Source: Salticus scenicus
Taxonomy: Eukaryota > Arthropoda > Arachnida > Araneae > Salticidae
Assembly: GCA_963930645.1 (NCBI GenBank)
Contig: OZ005655.1
Location: 133,799,626-133,863,625, forward strand
Reading direction: 5' to 3'
DNA: 64,000 nucleotides
Under the pieces are notes generated by a model that was not told the origin of the DNA, made no database searches, and saw only the letters and a list, made by a program, of their open reading frames with translations. Positions 23,010-35,119 of this stretch are shown piece by piece. Made by a program: the position numbers and the translations under genes. How positions within the stretch are numbered: position 1 is the first letter of the stretch; each line of letters starts with the position of its first letter.

Positions 23010-23690
23010 AATTATTTTCTGTATCATCAAATGCAGACATTTTTATTACAATTAATAAATTTGGAATTAGCTCCAGAGATATGTTTTATTTATTTATTTT
23101 TTAGAGTAGCAATGTGGGAAAAGGATTTGTATATAGTTAACATGACAGTGGTTTCTCCTTAATTCTTGCTCTTCTTTCATAATGGAAGAAAAGAGTGTTA
23201 CCAAATAAATTTATTTATGTCTTGATAATCTGTAATATAGAATACTGAGGTAAAATGGAATGTCTTATATCTCATCTGCGTAGAGCTGTATTCTATCGGA
23301 ATCACATGAAACGTCTTCACTGGGCCTCAAATTTGAACAGTAGTTCACATTGTGTCAGTGAGAAGAGCAGTTTTTCTGTAATACAGTTGTCACATAGCAG
23401 TCTCAGTGGTAATTAGTAGCTGTGTAATTTACTTACGAAGGAATAAAATTAAAGAAAACGTAGTATCATTTCCCGACAAGGACTTGAGTTAGCTAAAATT
23501 CTGATCTTCATGAACTTATTTCTACCAACAGGGGGTTGGGGATTGATTTATTCTATAGGATGGCGATTTGTGTAATAGGGAATAACAGCTATTGTATATT
23601 ATTTGCAACATTTTGCAATATAAATGTTTATAGTTTTTCCAGTACTGTTGATTTTCAATAATTATTTCAAAATAAAATGTTTATAAACAT
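20931..23690. other. A+T-rich sequence with AT microsatellites, no genes
   Basis: (AT)n at about 22068-22087, 22447-22470, 22713-22727 and 22981-23009. Around 23020-23090 a weak match to dispersed segment B is possible. Nothing else recognised. Confidence 0.55.
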
Positions 23691-23693
23691 ACT

Positions 23694-24024
23694 AAAATCA
23701 TTAAGAAACCCACTTTTATGTTTCTTCGCTTTTACCAGATTACTTGCGTGAGGGGCCCCTCCCTTCATCAGTGATTCCGTGGGAGGTTTTCTTCAACTGT
23801 TTGTTTCTTGAGCTTCGCTTCAAGACTCCCCACCAGTTGCGGTCAAAGTTTGGGGCCAGATTGTTGCCATTACACGATTTGGAATTAAATATTAACAAAA
23901 TAACTCAAGAAACAAGCAGTTGAAGGAAAGCTCCTACAGAACCCCTGACGAAGAGAGGTATCCCTCCCGCAAGTACTCTAGTGAAAGTGAAGAAGCATAA
24001 AAGCAGGTTTTTTAATTATTTTAA
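23694..24024. mobile_element. Short foldback (MITE-like) element, ~110-bp arms
   Basis: The left arm (about 23694-23812) and right arm (about 23907-24024) are inverted copies. TTTATGTTTCTTCGCTTT pairs with TTTATGCTTCTTCACTTT, ACTTGCGTGAGGG with ACTTGCGGGAGGG, and TTCAACTGTTTGTTTCTTGAG with its near-identical partner. About 95 bp of unique sequence lies between. No transposase. A target duplication is not clear because the outer bases are simple A/T. G+C content is higher than the flanks. Confidence 0.75.
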
Positions 24025-24195
24025 TTTATTTATGATATAGGCTTCTTTAGTTTTAAATAATAAATTAAACGAAATGTTTATATTTCAATTATTTTCTGTA
24101 AAAAATAGTACGTTATTTCATATTATCCTATAAGGAAATAGGTGTTCCATATTTGTTTCGTAATTATTCCATATTACCCGCTTGGTCCATATTAC

Positions 24196-24253
<58 letters not shown>

Positions 24254-26107
24254 AAGTAAACTTTATTTTTTATAACATTAAACTATCAAAACACGTTAAC
24301 AGCACATGAATGTTTGCAATAGTCGAACCCATAATGATCCAAAACACTTCAGTTTATTACGTTGAGTTTTAATTTCGACCGCACTTTAGAAAGTAAAAAT
24401 CAAGGGAAACAGAGGCTAAAATTCCATAGGAAAAAAGATGAGATGAGAAGGAAAAAACTCACGATGTTAACTGTGTAGACAAAAAGAAGAAGGCTAACAC
24501 CGGAAGGAATAAAATGTCAAAATTGACTAGAAAAAGCCATTCAAGCTAAGGGAGGAATCAGACTCGAGGTTCTGAAGCTATGATCAAGGTTCTCTTACGT
24601 CTGCTCTATTATGTGACTATATAATGGTAATAATATAAATGGTGCTCCACATTTTCTCCTATACATCGAATAGTAAAACATAAATAAATTTATTGTGTGC
24701 GTGTGTCCATAAATTATTTAATCTACTTTTATGACGATTTTATTATTATATTTCTAATCAAATCATTTTTGCTACTTATTTAATACATTTAATTACATGA
24801 TCTATAACAAAAACGACATTTAATTTTGTCCTAGCATGCACCGATCCTTTCCTATAGTTCACATTCATAATTTTCGAATACATTGTTTAAAAAATTAATA
24901 TGGTATAATTGTTAAAAAAAAAAAAAAATTAATTACAGGCTATTTTTTACGATACTTAAATATTTTGTAAAAATAAGATATTGATATTCAGTTTTTATTC
25001 TCAATGATTTTCTGCAGCAGTGCCCACATATATTAATAATAATAATAATAATAAAATTGAATGAAAGAATGAATGAATGAATGAGAGGAAAATAAATTAT
25101 CTCGCAAGCTGCTATTATATAAGGGAAAATATATACATTTTATATATTGACACATTAGAATAGAGAACGATTGTTTAAATTGAAACATAAATAATATATA
25201 ACTTTATTTATCTTTAGTTTTATTGAAAATATCTGATGATAATGTTTGAATTTCTTGAAATTCCTTTTTAAATAAATATTTTTATTAAATATTATTTTTT
25301 TAAATGAAAAAGAGTGTAATAAAAAATAATATTAATTAAAAACTGCTATTACGGACAAATAATAATGTTGTTAGATCTTCAATAAAATACACCTCCATGA
25401 TAAAAGAAAAAATCTTCTAAGGTGTTTCTTTATAGATTTAATCTAAAGGAAAATACGTATGAAAAATTGCTTTTTATAGCAATATATATTACTTAAAAAT
25501 TCATCTAATTCACAATATGTATATATATTTTTCACATATAAAACAATTTCGCAAAATCTACCTTTTTATAGCTTTACATCAGAAGAGGAAGAGTGTAGTT
25601 TGCTGATTCTATAAAAATATCTCAAATACTACGTACGTATAATGTTATATGCTAAAAAAATCTTTATAACATTAGGAATTCACATTCGATATATTTCATG
25701 TATCCCTTTTCATGTATTTTAGCAAATTTGTAGGTTCCTGTACACAAGTATTTAGTTCCAAGTGTACCATAAATCATATAATTTATGCATATGAGCAGTT
25801 TATGTTTTATTTTGTTATTACATAATTTCTGCATATTATGCATTTCTATATATTTTAATCACAATTAAACTGTGAAAGTATGCATTATAGAAATATATAA
25901 AATAAACCTTTAATCTTTAACATTGTTGCTTGAGTTTCTGTGCAGTACACAAACCGGTTATGTTAGGAATATCGTTCCATATCCCGAATCAGGTTTAAGG
26001 AATTTTTAATGTATTTACAGAAATTAAAACGTGGACAGATCGACACACGAAAATACATATGAACAGGCTTGTGGAGTCACGATTTTTTTTTTTGTTAAAC
26101 TCCCCCA

Positions 26108-26142
<35 letters not shown>

Positions 26143-26321
26143 AAAACGGATATTACGTTCAAAATACTAATGTCTTTTTAAAATTAAAATTTAGCTAGTA
26201 GATTAACGGCAGAAAATAAAAATAGTGTATAGAATACGTTTACGTGTGTTTATAGAATACGTTTACGTATGTTTATAAATAGAGAATTCAACACACAAGA
26301 TCGATTCATAGTTTTCTAGTT

Positions 26322-26352
<31 letters not shown>

Positions 26353-27299
26353 TGCATTTAAAATAAATTAAAAAATGAATCTTATTAAATAAATTTCATA
26401 ACGTATTAGTTTAGAGATAAAGTGAAATATATTAAGCAAATAAATTATAAAACAAATTAAATCATTGATAGTCACAGCAAATTAAGTCAAATTAAACAAT
26501 TATGAAATGTATACCCAGAAATAAGAATTTTAAATAAAATCCTTGTAGAATAACACGTGAAAGGATATGTTTTAACAAATTAAAGACAATAAGAATTAAT
26601 GATGTGTTTTTAATATTGTAGTAAAAAAAAAAACTCCAAAAACATTTTTGTTACTTTATTTATGTATTTATTTATTACACTCACATAGCTGCCAACCGTT
26701 CTGAATTTTGGATAACTTTTTGTTACTTATTAATAATATTTATTTTTCTTAGAATTTCTCCCTTTAATTTATTATAGAAAACTACTATATATATATATTT
26801 TTTTTCTTAAACTAGCGTTATCCGAAAACTGAATGGTTGGTAACTAAGCAATAAGTCAATAAATTTAAATCTGTGGATACAATAGAGATAACAAGTTTTG
26901 TAAAACTAAAAAAATATGTAAAGATATAAATAAAATATACTCTCTCGTTTTTGCCAATGCAACGATAGAATAAACTTAACTATCTCGTTTCATGTTGCTG
27001 TATATTTAGCGTCTTTTTTTTTTTTTTTTTTTTTTTAAGGCTAAATAAATTTCTATAATATTTCTACAATTAAAAGAACAATTTTTTAATATATTTATTA
27101 AAATATCTAAAAATTTATTATTCCAATGACTTAAACAAATAACTATTATATAATTTTAATACATTAATTTAGATTCATAGATTTATATAATTTATGTTCT
27201 TTCTAAAAAATAAAATGTAATAATTTATGATCAGTTTCATAGTTTCATTCATTATCAAATGATACAGAATGAATAATAATAATAAAAAAAAAGATAAAT
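24025..27299. other. A+T-rich sequence with microsatellites, no genes
   Basis: (AT)n at 24199-24250, (AAT)n at about 25034-25054, GAAT repeats at about 25060-25084, (CA)n followed by a ~26-base poly-A at 26104-26145, (TTA)n(TA)n at about 26323-26352, and poly-T at 27011-27036. No coding or element ends recognised. Confidence 0.6.
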
Positions 27300-27480
27300 T
27301 TTCTTTAATTTGCAGAAAGACAAATATTTGAAACATCAAAACTTTTTCTTTCTGTGCCTACTACAAATCAAATTTATTGTTTTCAGACTCCCCAGAGACA
27401 ACATAATTGAAATTTATGTTATGGTTTCTTTTTCGTCAAAGAAAACTTCAATTATAGAAAAAGTGCATTTGTTCTTTAAT
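27300..27480 (+). repeat. Dispersed segment B, copy 1
   Basis: Similar by eye to 37860-38040 and 45880-46020 in the same orientation. Shared landmarks are AAGACAAATATTT, then AAATCAAATTTATT, then TTTCAGACTCCCCAGAGACA-like bases. No function assigned. Confidence 0.5.
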
Positions 27481-27808
27481 ATATATATATATATATATAT
27501 ACCTTTATGGGAGACTAAGAATATTTTCTTTTATATTATATTTTTATATTATTTCAAATATTCGTACAATACCAAAATTGGAAAATTTTGCTTAAAAATT
27601 TAATTATTCTTTATAATTACCTTCTTTAGAAAATATAAAATTGTACATTATTTTACATTTTCTGCAATTTGAATTTAAGTTTTTTTTTTTTTAAGTCTGT
27701 GTAAAATATGTATTTTCTAGACACGCTATAAAGCGAATGAAAACATTTTTCCATGATAATATTCCTTTTTATTAATATTCTGTTAATATCTAGTTTCCGA
27801 AATGGGCT

Positions 27809-28219
27809 TTAGAATTTTTCGTTTATTGGTAGGCCCATTTGGTAAGTTAATTTTTTGCTCTCTGGCTGTAAAGTAAAAGGCATAATATTTGTATTCAAGT
27901 ACAGTCGTGGATGTTCCTGATGGATTGGAATACATTTTACTGAGAAGGATCCGATATGATTCGACCTAGTGCTGAAAAATATGGCTGTAGAACGACAAAT
28001 AAAATCAAGCAAAACCATTCCAATTGGAACTTGATATGGATTATTTTTATATGTTACTTCTAAACATTTGTATGATCCAAAGCATATAGACCGCATTGTA
28101 TGAAAATTAACTGAATGCAGAATTAAGATGCTAGCTGATTTCAAACAATTCGAGTCTATACTCATAAAGAATATCTTACTGCATCGCTGTAAAACAACTT
28201 TAAATGCTAGATTCAACAA
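27809..28219 (-). other. Unrecognised 136-codon open frame, partly repeat-derived
   Basis: Open from ATG at 28219 to a stop at 27809 on the minus strand, with less A+T than its surroundings and a mixed residue composition. The first ~25 codons lie in the repeat F unit that recurs at 52 kb, so the start is not trustworthy. The remaining ~110 codons contain no domain, signal or motif I recognise. It could be a transposon or host-exon relic, or chance. No splice sites or partner exons identified. Confidence 0.2.
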
Positions 28220-28664
28220 ATTCAGTACAGTTCGTGGGAAAAACGTGCATAGAAATTTTCAGCTCAGTCGCGTTTAGACGCTATACCAAATTAAATAATT
28301 TCAACCTATAAGTAATAAAGACTTTTTTCTGCGTCCCTGTAAATAAATAAATATACATATATATTATATATATATATATATATGCGAGATTCAGGAAAAT
28401 AATCACCGATCCTGCGACGGTGACCTATAACATGTGCATACATTTTCAGTTCATTCGAACAAGGCGTATAAACTCTATCGCTCTGTAAATAATTTCAGCC
28501 TATAGGCTATAATGATAAAGAATTTTTCTTTGTGTCCCAATAAAAAACTATAATCACTAGATTCCTCAAACTCCATGCTGTTCATTCTTCAGTGACCTAT
28601 AACATACGTACCAACTTCCAGCTCTTTCGACGCTATTCGAAGTGTTTAGACGCTATCGTTTTCA
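28150..28664 (+). repeat. Repeat F array, locus 1 (degenerate ~170-bp units)
   Basis: Diverged units share AAAGAATTTTTCTTTGTGTC, a ...AATGCTAGATTCA... block and GCGTTTAGACGCTAT, interrupted by an (AT)n tract (about 28363-28382). The array ends in a CATA-rich tail at 28665-28702. The same unit and tail type occur at 52040-52847. Confidence 0.75.
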
Positions 28665-28699
28665 CTCACATACATGCATACATACATAATACATACATA

Positions 28700-29255
28700 C
28701 AACAAGAAAAATCGTGTTCACAATAAACATTGATTTTTCTGAATACGAAAGTAAAGCAAATGGGTGTATCGTCTCAGAAAAACCATATTCCGAAATTTTT
28801 ATTAAAATAGTTTGAGCCATTCTAAAAAAAAAAAAAAAAAAAAAAATCAAGTTTTTGCCGTATTTTCGAAAGGGTGCAGTGAGGGTTAAATACTAATTTT
28901 TCTGAATGTAAGAATAGGTCAGAAAAGTTTATTATTTCAGAAAAAAACTCTTCGCAGGAGGTTTTACTAGAATTGTTCTATTAAAAAAGAAAGAAAAAAA
29001 AAAAATTATATTTTTCAGCGGGCAGTCTAAGGGTTAACAATAATTGCCAAACATCAGGATATATCCGATGAGTTTGTCTCCTCAAAATAAATAAATAAAT
29101 AAAATAAAAATAGTTTTCATTAAAATCGTTACATCTATTTTCGAATAAACTACAGATCTTGCCTTACTTTGAAATCGGTGAATCAGACAAACACGAAACA
29201 TGTTATCATCGAACACTAATTTTCTTCAAGATGAGGATAAGTCCAAAAGACTTTT
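28700..29255 (+). repeat. Repeat G, copy 1
   Basis: Degenerate internal repeats of blocks such as AAATTTTTATTAAAATAGTT, GCCATTCT/GCCGATTCC, ACTAATTTTTCTGAA and GATGAGGATAAGTCCAA. Recurs at 32440-32850. Contains poly-A (about 28825-28846). Ends where repeat H begins. Confidence 0.6.
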
Positions 29256-29258
29256 TAA

Positions 29259-31090
29259 CCGACTTCAAAAAAGAAGGAAGGTTCTCAATTCAAACCATAT
29301 GTTTTTTTTATGTTTGTTTGCTCATAACTTCTGAACGGATACTCCGATTTTGATACTTTTTGTTTTGTTAAGAAGGTCTTGGTCTGAAATAGGTCCCATT
29401 GTAATATCTTTACGATCTAAAGAAAATACAGTGTGCCCAAAAAAATCAGTCCCAACTCTATTAACTGCTAAACGGCTGCAGCTATAGTGATAAAAATGGT
29501 ATGTTAGTATAGCAAAGTTGCCATGGAGTTCAAGGTTAAACCGCTTGCAGCGCCACCTGGTGGAAAATAGAGGAGTTAGTGCTCCTATCTCGAAAACGGT
29601 TCTAGAGAAAAAGTGAATTACAAAGTTGAAGAGTTTCATCGACTTAGTACAAAAAGATTGTTTAGACATTCATGCTAGCGTTCCTATCTCGGAAACGGTT
29701 CAAGACAGGGGGGAAAAGTGAATTATAAATTTGCAGAGCATCATCGATTTAGTACGTAAAGATAGTTTAGGCGTTGATGCTAAAAATACAATGCTAAAAA
29801 TGTGCATTTGTTTGTTCGCAATTTCTTACACTATGCACACTTGAGCTATATTGCACACGTTGTAGCGTAGCTGGTGAGACATACGCTATATAGTTCAAAA
29901 TACGGAAACTTGATACTTTTTGTTTTGTTGTAAAGATCTTGGTCAGAATTAGGTCCCATTGTAATAGCTTTACAATCTAAAGAAAATAAAGCGCCATCTG
30001 GTGTGAAACAGTGGAATTAGCGCTCCTATTTCAAAAACGCCTCAAGATGGGAGAAAAGTTAATTACGAAGTTATAGAGCATCATCGATTTACTACGAAAA
30101 GACAGTTTTTGGACATTATTGCTAAAAATAGAACGCTTTAAACGTGCAGTTATTTGTTCGCAATTTCCTACACTGTGCACACTTGAATTACGTTGCACAC
30201 TTTGCAGCGTAGCGAATGACACGTATACTCTGTGGTTCAAAGAACTGTTACTGTAAGAGCCGTCACATCGATTACCGCAAAGTCGTTTTCAACCAGCTTC
30301 AGAAAGGAAGGTGTTCTTAATTCGAGTTATGTGTTGTTGTTGGTATTTGTAAGCTTATAACTTCGTAAGAGATGCTCTAATTAACCGCCTTCCAAAAGGA
30401 GGAGGTTCTCAATACAAAGCGTATGTTTTTTTTTGTTTTTGTTTTTGTTTGTTAGCTCATAACTTCTGAACGGATGATCCGATTTTGATACTTTTTGTTT
30501 TATTGTAAAGGTCTTGGTCTGAAATAGGTCCCATTGTAATATCTTTACGATCAAAAGAAAGTACAGGGTGCCCAAAAAAGGCAGTCCCAACTCTTTAACT
30601 GCTAAACAGCTGCAGCTATAGTTATAAAAATGGTATGTAGGTATAGTAAAGTGGATATGTGCAACGCGATTAAACCGCCTACAGCGCCACTTGGTGGAAA
30701 ACTGTGGAGTTAACATTCCTATCTCGGAAACGGTTCAAGACAGGGGAAAACGTGAATTATAAAATTGCAGTGCATCATCGATTTAGTACAAAAAGATAGT
30801 TTAGACATTAATGCTAAAAACAGAACGCTTAAAATGTTCATTTGTTTGTTCACAATTTCCGGTTTTGTGCACACTTGAACGACATTGCATATGTTGTAGC
30901 GTAGCGGGTGACATTTATGCTATGTAAAATTCAAAGTATGGTTATTGTAAGCGGTCACATCGATTAACGCATAGACGTTTTAAATCGACTTCATAAAGGA
31001 AGAGGTTCTCAATATAAACCATGTTTCTCATTGTTGTTGTTGTTGTAGAAATATGTTAGCTTATAACTTCGTAAGAGATGATTTAATTTT
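29259..31090 (+). repeat. Repeat H, two tandem ~0.7-1.1-kb units
   Basis: Each unit opens with ACCGACTTCAAAAAAGAAGG-like sequence (29259; 30383 as ACCGCCTTCCAAAAGGAGGA). It continues through ATAACTTCTGAACGGAT (29324 and 30459), GAAATAGGTCCCATTGTAAT and a GCAGCGCCACCTGGTGGAAA-type block (29548 and 30680). A second sub-block with CTTATAACTTCGTAAGAGAT recurs at 30354 and 31061. Open frames here repeat between units but differ in frame and length, so I treat them as non-coding. The ACCGACTTC start is, from memory, a common arthropod repeat signature. Confidence 0.7.
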
Positions 31091-31752
31091 AATACTTTTT
31101 TTATTGTCGTAATGATCTTGGCCTGAAATAAATTTCATTCTGATTTCATTAAGATATAAACAAATTACAGAGTCTCACAAAAGTCTGTTCTCACTCTAAC
31201 TGCTAAACGCATGCAGCTACACTGGTAAAAGCAGTATATAAATATCAATGCTGAAACTTCTGTCCGTCAGCTGCAATGCATATTTTGCTCTTTGTTTGAA
31301 CTATACGCTTCGCAATTTCCAGCGCAGCGGGGGACACGTATTCACTGTAAAATTCAATGTATATGCCTAGGAGAATTTTTGGTTACGGATTTTTGGTCTT
31401 TGCATTTCTAAAGACATTTTAATTTAACGTATGTTCATTCATTAGATAGTTTTTTGCTCATATCCGATAAAGGCAAGGAAAGTGCCACATCTTAAAAATG
31501 CAGCATTTGAGAAAAATCGATTTAAAAATAACTTGACTAGAATAAAACTGGCATAACCGTCTCTCGAGTAGATAACTTTGTTGATGGAGATGTAACTTTT
31601 TTGTTCACATTGGGTGCATTTCATGTATTTTTCAGTGACATAAACTATTTTTTGAATTATGTCACTTTTCTTGGATGTTGTGATTTGTAAACTGCTGTTG
31701 AACGTCTTCTGAAGTTCTGCTATATGAATAAGTTTTCACTGAAAAGAGAAAA
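31091..31752. other. Decayed end of repeat H and unassigned sequence
   Basis: Similarity to repeat H fades by about 31350. A 60-codon minus-strand frame (31442-31624) starting MKCTQCEQK is unrecognised and probably chance. Confidence 0.4.
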
Positions 31753-32432
31753 ATAAAATATTTTTGTAAAAAAAAATAGAACCGACTCCAAAAAGCAACA
31801 ACTATTCAAACAACTAAAAAAATAAATAAATAAATAAAAATGGTATGAAATGAAACTGTAAATTGCGCCTAAAAGTATAAAATAATTTCCTTCGCCAAAC
31901 AACCTATAACACTATAATTAATCATAACTTTTGAAGTCGGTGCAAAATTAAATAAAAATTGATACCTTTATTCAATACAAAAATCAAATCCTATTCAAAA
32001 TACACATCTTACATGATAGTTATCAAAGTCATACCAAATTTTCAAAGGAAACTCTAACTTCATAAAAACATAAATACCGCATTGTGAAGAATGTTCACTG
32101 TTCTATGTAGATGCTACTAATGGGCCAATTGTATACAGTGATAAAATAATAAAGGAAACGTGAAAATGGATCATTCGAGACAACAACATTTGTTGCTACC
32201 GATCTAAAAACAATCCTTTAAAAACTAATTAAATTTTATTTAATTTTGCGCCGACTTCAAAAGTTATGATTAATTATAGTGTTATAGTTGTTTGGCGAAG
32301 GAAATTATTTTATACTTTTAGGCGCAATTTACAGTTTCATTTCGTACCATTTTTATTTATTATTTTTTTTTAGTTGTTTGAATAGTAGTTGCTTTTTGGA
32401 GTCGGTTCTATTTTTTTTACAAAAAGATTTTA
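31753..32432. mobile_element. Large foldback element with ~205-bp nearly identical arms
   Basis: The left arm (31753-31960) and the inverted right arm (32229-32432) match almost base for base, including AGAACCGACTCCAAAAAGCA at the outer side, AATTTCCTTCGCCAAACAAC and TAATCATAACTTTTGAAGTC, with small indels in A/T runs. The unique spacer is about 270 bp and non-coding. Each arm is itself bounded by ACCGACTCC and GAAGTCGG, the same signature that opens repeat H. As RNA it would form a long hairpin. Confidence 0.88.
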
Positions 32433-32439
32433 TTACAAC

Positions 32440-32850
32440 AAAATTCTATTAAGCCAAATCATTCATAAAAAATCGTTAAATCCATATTCAAAAAAACTCA
32501 ATTTTTGAAATATTTTAACCATGGGGGATAAAGGGTAACCAGCAAACGTGGATTTGTATGAAAATGCGTATAGGTCCAGTGTCTTTTTTACTTCAAAAAA
32601 CTTAACCCCCCCCCCCCCCCCAAAAAAAAAAAAAAAAAAAATCGTAAAAGTAGTTTTAACTGTTTCCGAGTAAACCCAATTTCTGCCATATTTTGAAACG
32701 ACTGATAACGGTTTAACTGCAAACGGTAAACTTTCTGAAGATGAGGACAAATCCAATCAATTTTTTACCCCAAAATGCTTTAACCATAAACTTTCATAAA
32801 AATCATTAGAGCCGATTCCGAGATACATAACACACACACACACATTTATG
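32440..32850 (+). repeat. Repeat G, copy 2, ending in (CA)n
   Basis: Two diverged sub-units share ATTTTGAAAC/ATTTTTGAAA, GATAACGGTTTAACTGCAAA / GATAAAGGGTAACCAGCAAA and a GAAGATGAGGACAAATCCAA block also seen at 29228. Contains a C13-A homopolymer pair (about 32606-32641). Ends GAGCCGATTCCGAGATACAT and (CA)n. Confidence 0.65.
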
Positions 32851-33199
32851 TATCTAACGTTATTAACTTGTTTATAAGCGAAGGTTATATGCTTGATTTA
32901 AGGTGGTCTATTACAATTTTATACAATTACTATTCGTTGTCTGAAAAACATAGTGCCATCGATATAATAATATATCATAAAATTCAAAAGTACTTTTTTC
33001 AAATATACAAATTGTACTGTCTGTATATCTTGGGAATTGCCTGATAAATGCATTAAATATATAGTCCTTTAAAAATGATTTTGAAATATACTTCATTCTG
33101 GTGAATAAAGACAAATTACTTTAACATTTATTATAGTCTTAAAAGTGGCTAATAATATATGAAATTATTTAGATTAAAAAGAACGATATCTTCACATGG
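32851..33199. other. A+T-rich sequence, nothing recognised
   Basis: No gene or repeat recognised. Confidence 0.5.
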
Positions 33200-33720
33200 T
33201 TTTAAATAAAAATGCACGTTCAAGTTATCAACATTTATTTTGATTTAAATAAAAGGGACACGATATCTTAATTTAAATCACCAGCTTGGCAGTTTGTTAC
33301 ATTAAAAATAATAGAATTGAATGCTTTTTAATTTATATTAAATTGAATTTTAGATTATTATATAAAAATTAATACAAAATAAAGAATACAAAATTAAACG
33401 GAAATTCTTAATTATCATTGGGGATTCCATTGTGAATATAATATAATAGCCTTTGTAAAGAATAATTAACAAATGTTAAAATGAATGGAGAATGTTGACA
33501 ACAAATTATTGTTAAATTTGCTAAAGTGTAGACAATGTTTTTGATATAGAGTTGATACTACTTCTTGAAAATAGGATGTCTGTTTTAATGCACTTGAAAA
33601 ATAATACACTCACTATAAGGAAAATAAGATTATTTATTTGATTTTATTTATTTTAGAGAAAAAAGAATACGTTCTTTTTTGAGAAAGGAGAACTTTTTCT
33701 AAAATATTGCATGATTAAGT
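33200..33720 (+). repeat. Dispersed segment A, copy 1
   Basis: Similar to 50840-51330 and 60110-60610, and weakly to 40790-40900, in the same orientation. Landmarks in order: ATATCTTA, TTTGTTACATTAAAAATAA, AAAGAATACAAAATTAAACG, GTTGACAACAAATTATTG, and a GAAAATAGGATGTCTGTTTT-like block. Confidence 0.55.
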
Positions 33721-34184
33721 GGTCTAAGGAGTTTTAAAAAATCGACTTAAGAAAAAATATTTAGCACTTACTATTATTATTATTATTGTTGTTTATAATC
33801 TTTGGAGTATTCAAATAAATTTTTTTCGAACTTTTACATAAATTGAAAAAATACCTTAGAAATAATATATTGAAATCAAAGTTCAAAATTATCTAAGATA
33901 TTGTAAAAAAATAATATTTGTATGAAAAATGATTTAACTACGCATGCGCTATCAAAAATATTTTTTTTTCATCATTATTAGCAAAAAGGGCATATTGTAT
34001 AATAATAACTATGTTAAACATTGTGAAAAGTAAAGAATATATATCAAATATCTTAGGAAAATATTCACATTTTTTTATTTTCTTTATAAGTCAATGAATA
34101 AAAATGCTAAATTAAATTAAAAAAATCTTGCTATTTTTTTCCCCAAAGTTTGTAAATAAATGCATAAAACTCATGTATTCGACA
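33721..34184. other. A+T-rich sequence, nothing recognised
   Basis: No gene or repeat recognised. Confidence 0.5.
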
Positions 34185-34186
34185 TA

Positions 34187-35070
34187 CAGTGGGGCGCAAA
34201 TTTTATGCACAAGCTAAATTTTTTAATAAAACGAAAAGTATATACCGAAATTCTTCGGAACTTTTACTGAAGCTAAACAAGTGGATTACAAATTCATATT
34301 TCAAATTCAGAAAAAATTAATTGAAAGAAAAATAAAAAAAAATATTTTAAACAAAAAATCAAAATTTTTAAGTCGCAAATATTTAAGCACAAATGAGGTT
34401 TTTATGCAGATATCGCTTTAAACGTGATTGGTGGATGATCAATGAGACGTATCTTCTAGACCCTGGAATATAAAGTGTAGCGATTTCTGTATATCAAAAT
34501 GCCAAAATCACGGCGGTTCTCTCCTGAAGATGTTACAAAAGTGTGGAAGCTGAAAGTGGGAAGTAAATTCGTTTTGCAAATGTCACACATTTTAAATCTG
34601 TCCAAACGTGGTATGTATAGTGTTTTACAACGGGGAGAACAATTCAAAATTGCGTATCGCTAAGGGAGGCTGAAAAGAACCATACATCATGAGAATAGGA
34701 AAATTAAAAGAATGACTTTGTCTCTAGCTGACAGTTTGTCCCTTAATCAGATACAAAACCGATTTGGATTTTTAAAAAAATCGCATGACACCATATGCAG
34801 AGGAATAACTGAATCAAGATCCTTAAAAAAACAAAAGTTATCCCCTAAGCATTTCCTGAAACAATGTGAGAAACAAACATGATTTCAATGGGCAAAACAG
34901 CCCAAGCATTCTCGTGACGAATAGATTAGTCTTATTTTTTCTGATGAAAAGAAAAATGGAATTTGGATTTTCCAGATGCATTTTCATTCTGTTGGCGTGG
35001 TTTGAGAACATATCCCCAGAACATATTCCGCAGACAACTTGGTGATAGCTCGTTCTTTGTGTAGGGGACC

Positions 35071-35119
<49 letters not shown>

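Noticed and set aside
29322..30716. Parallel minus-strand frames (115 and 111 codons) in repeat H
   Set aside because: Similarity is at the DNA level of the tandem units. Frames end differently and match no family.
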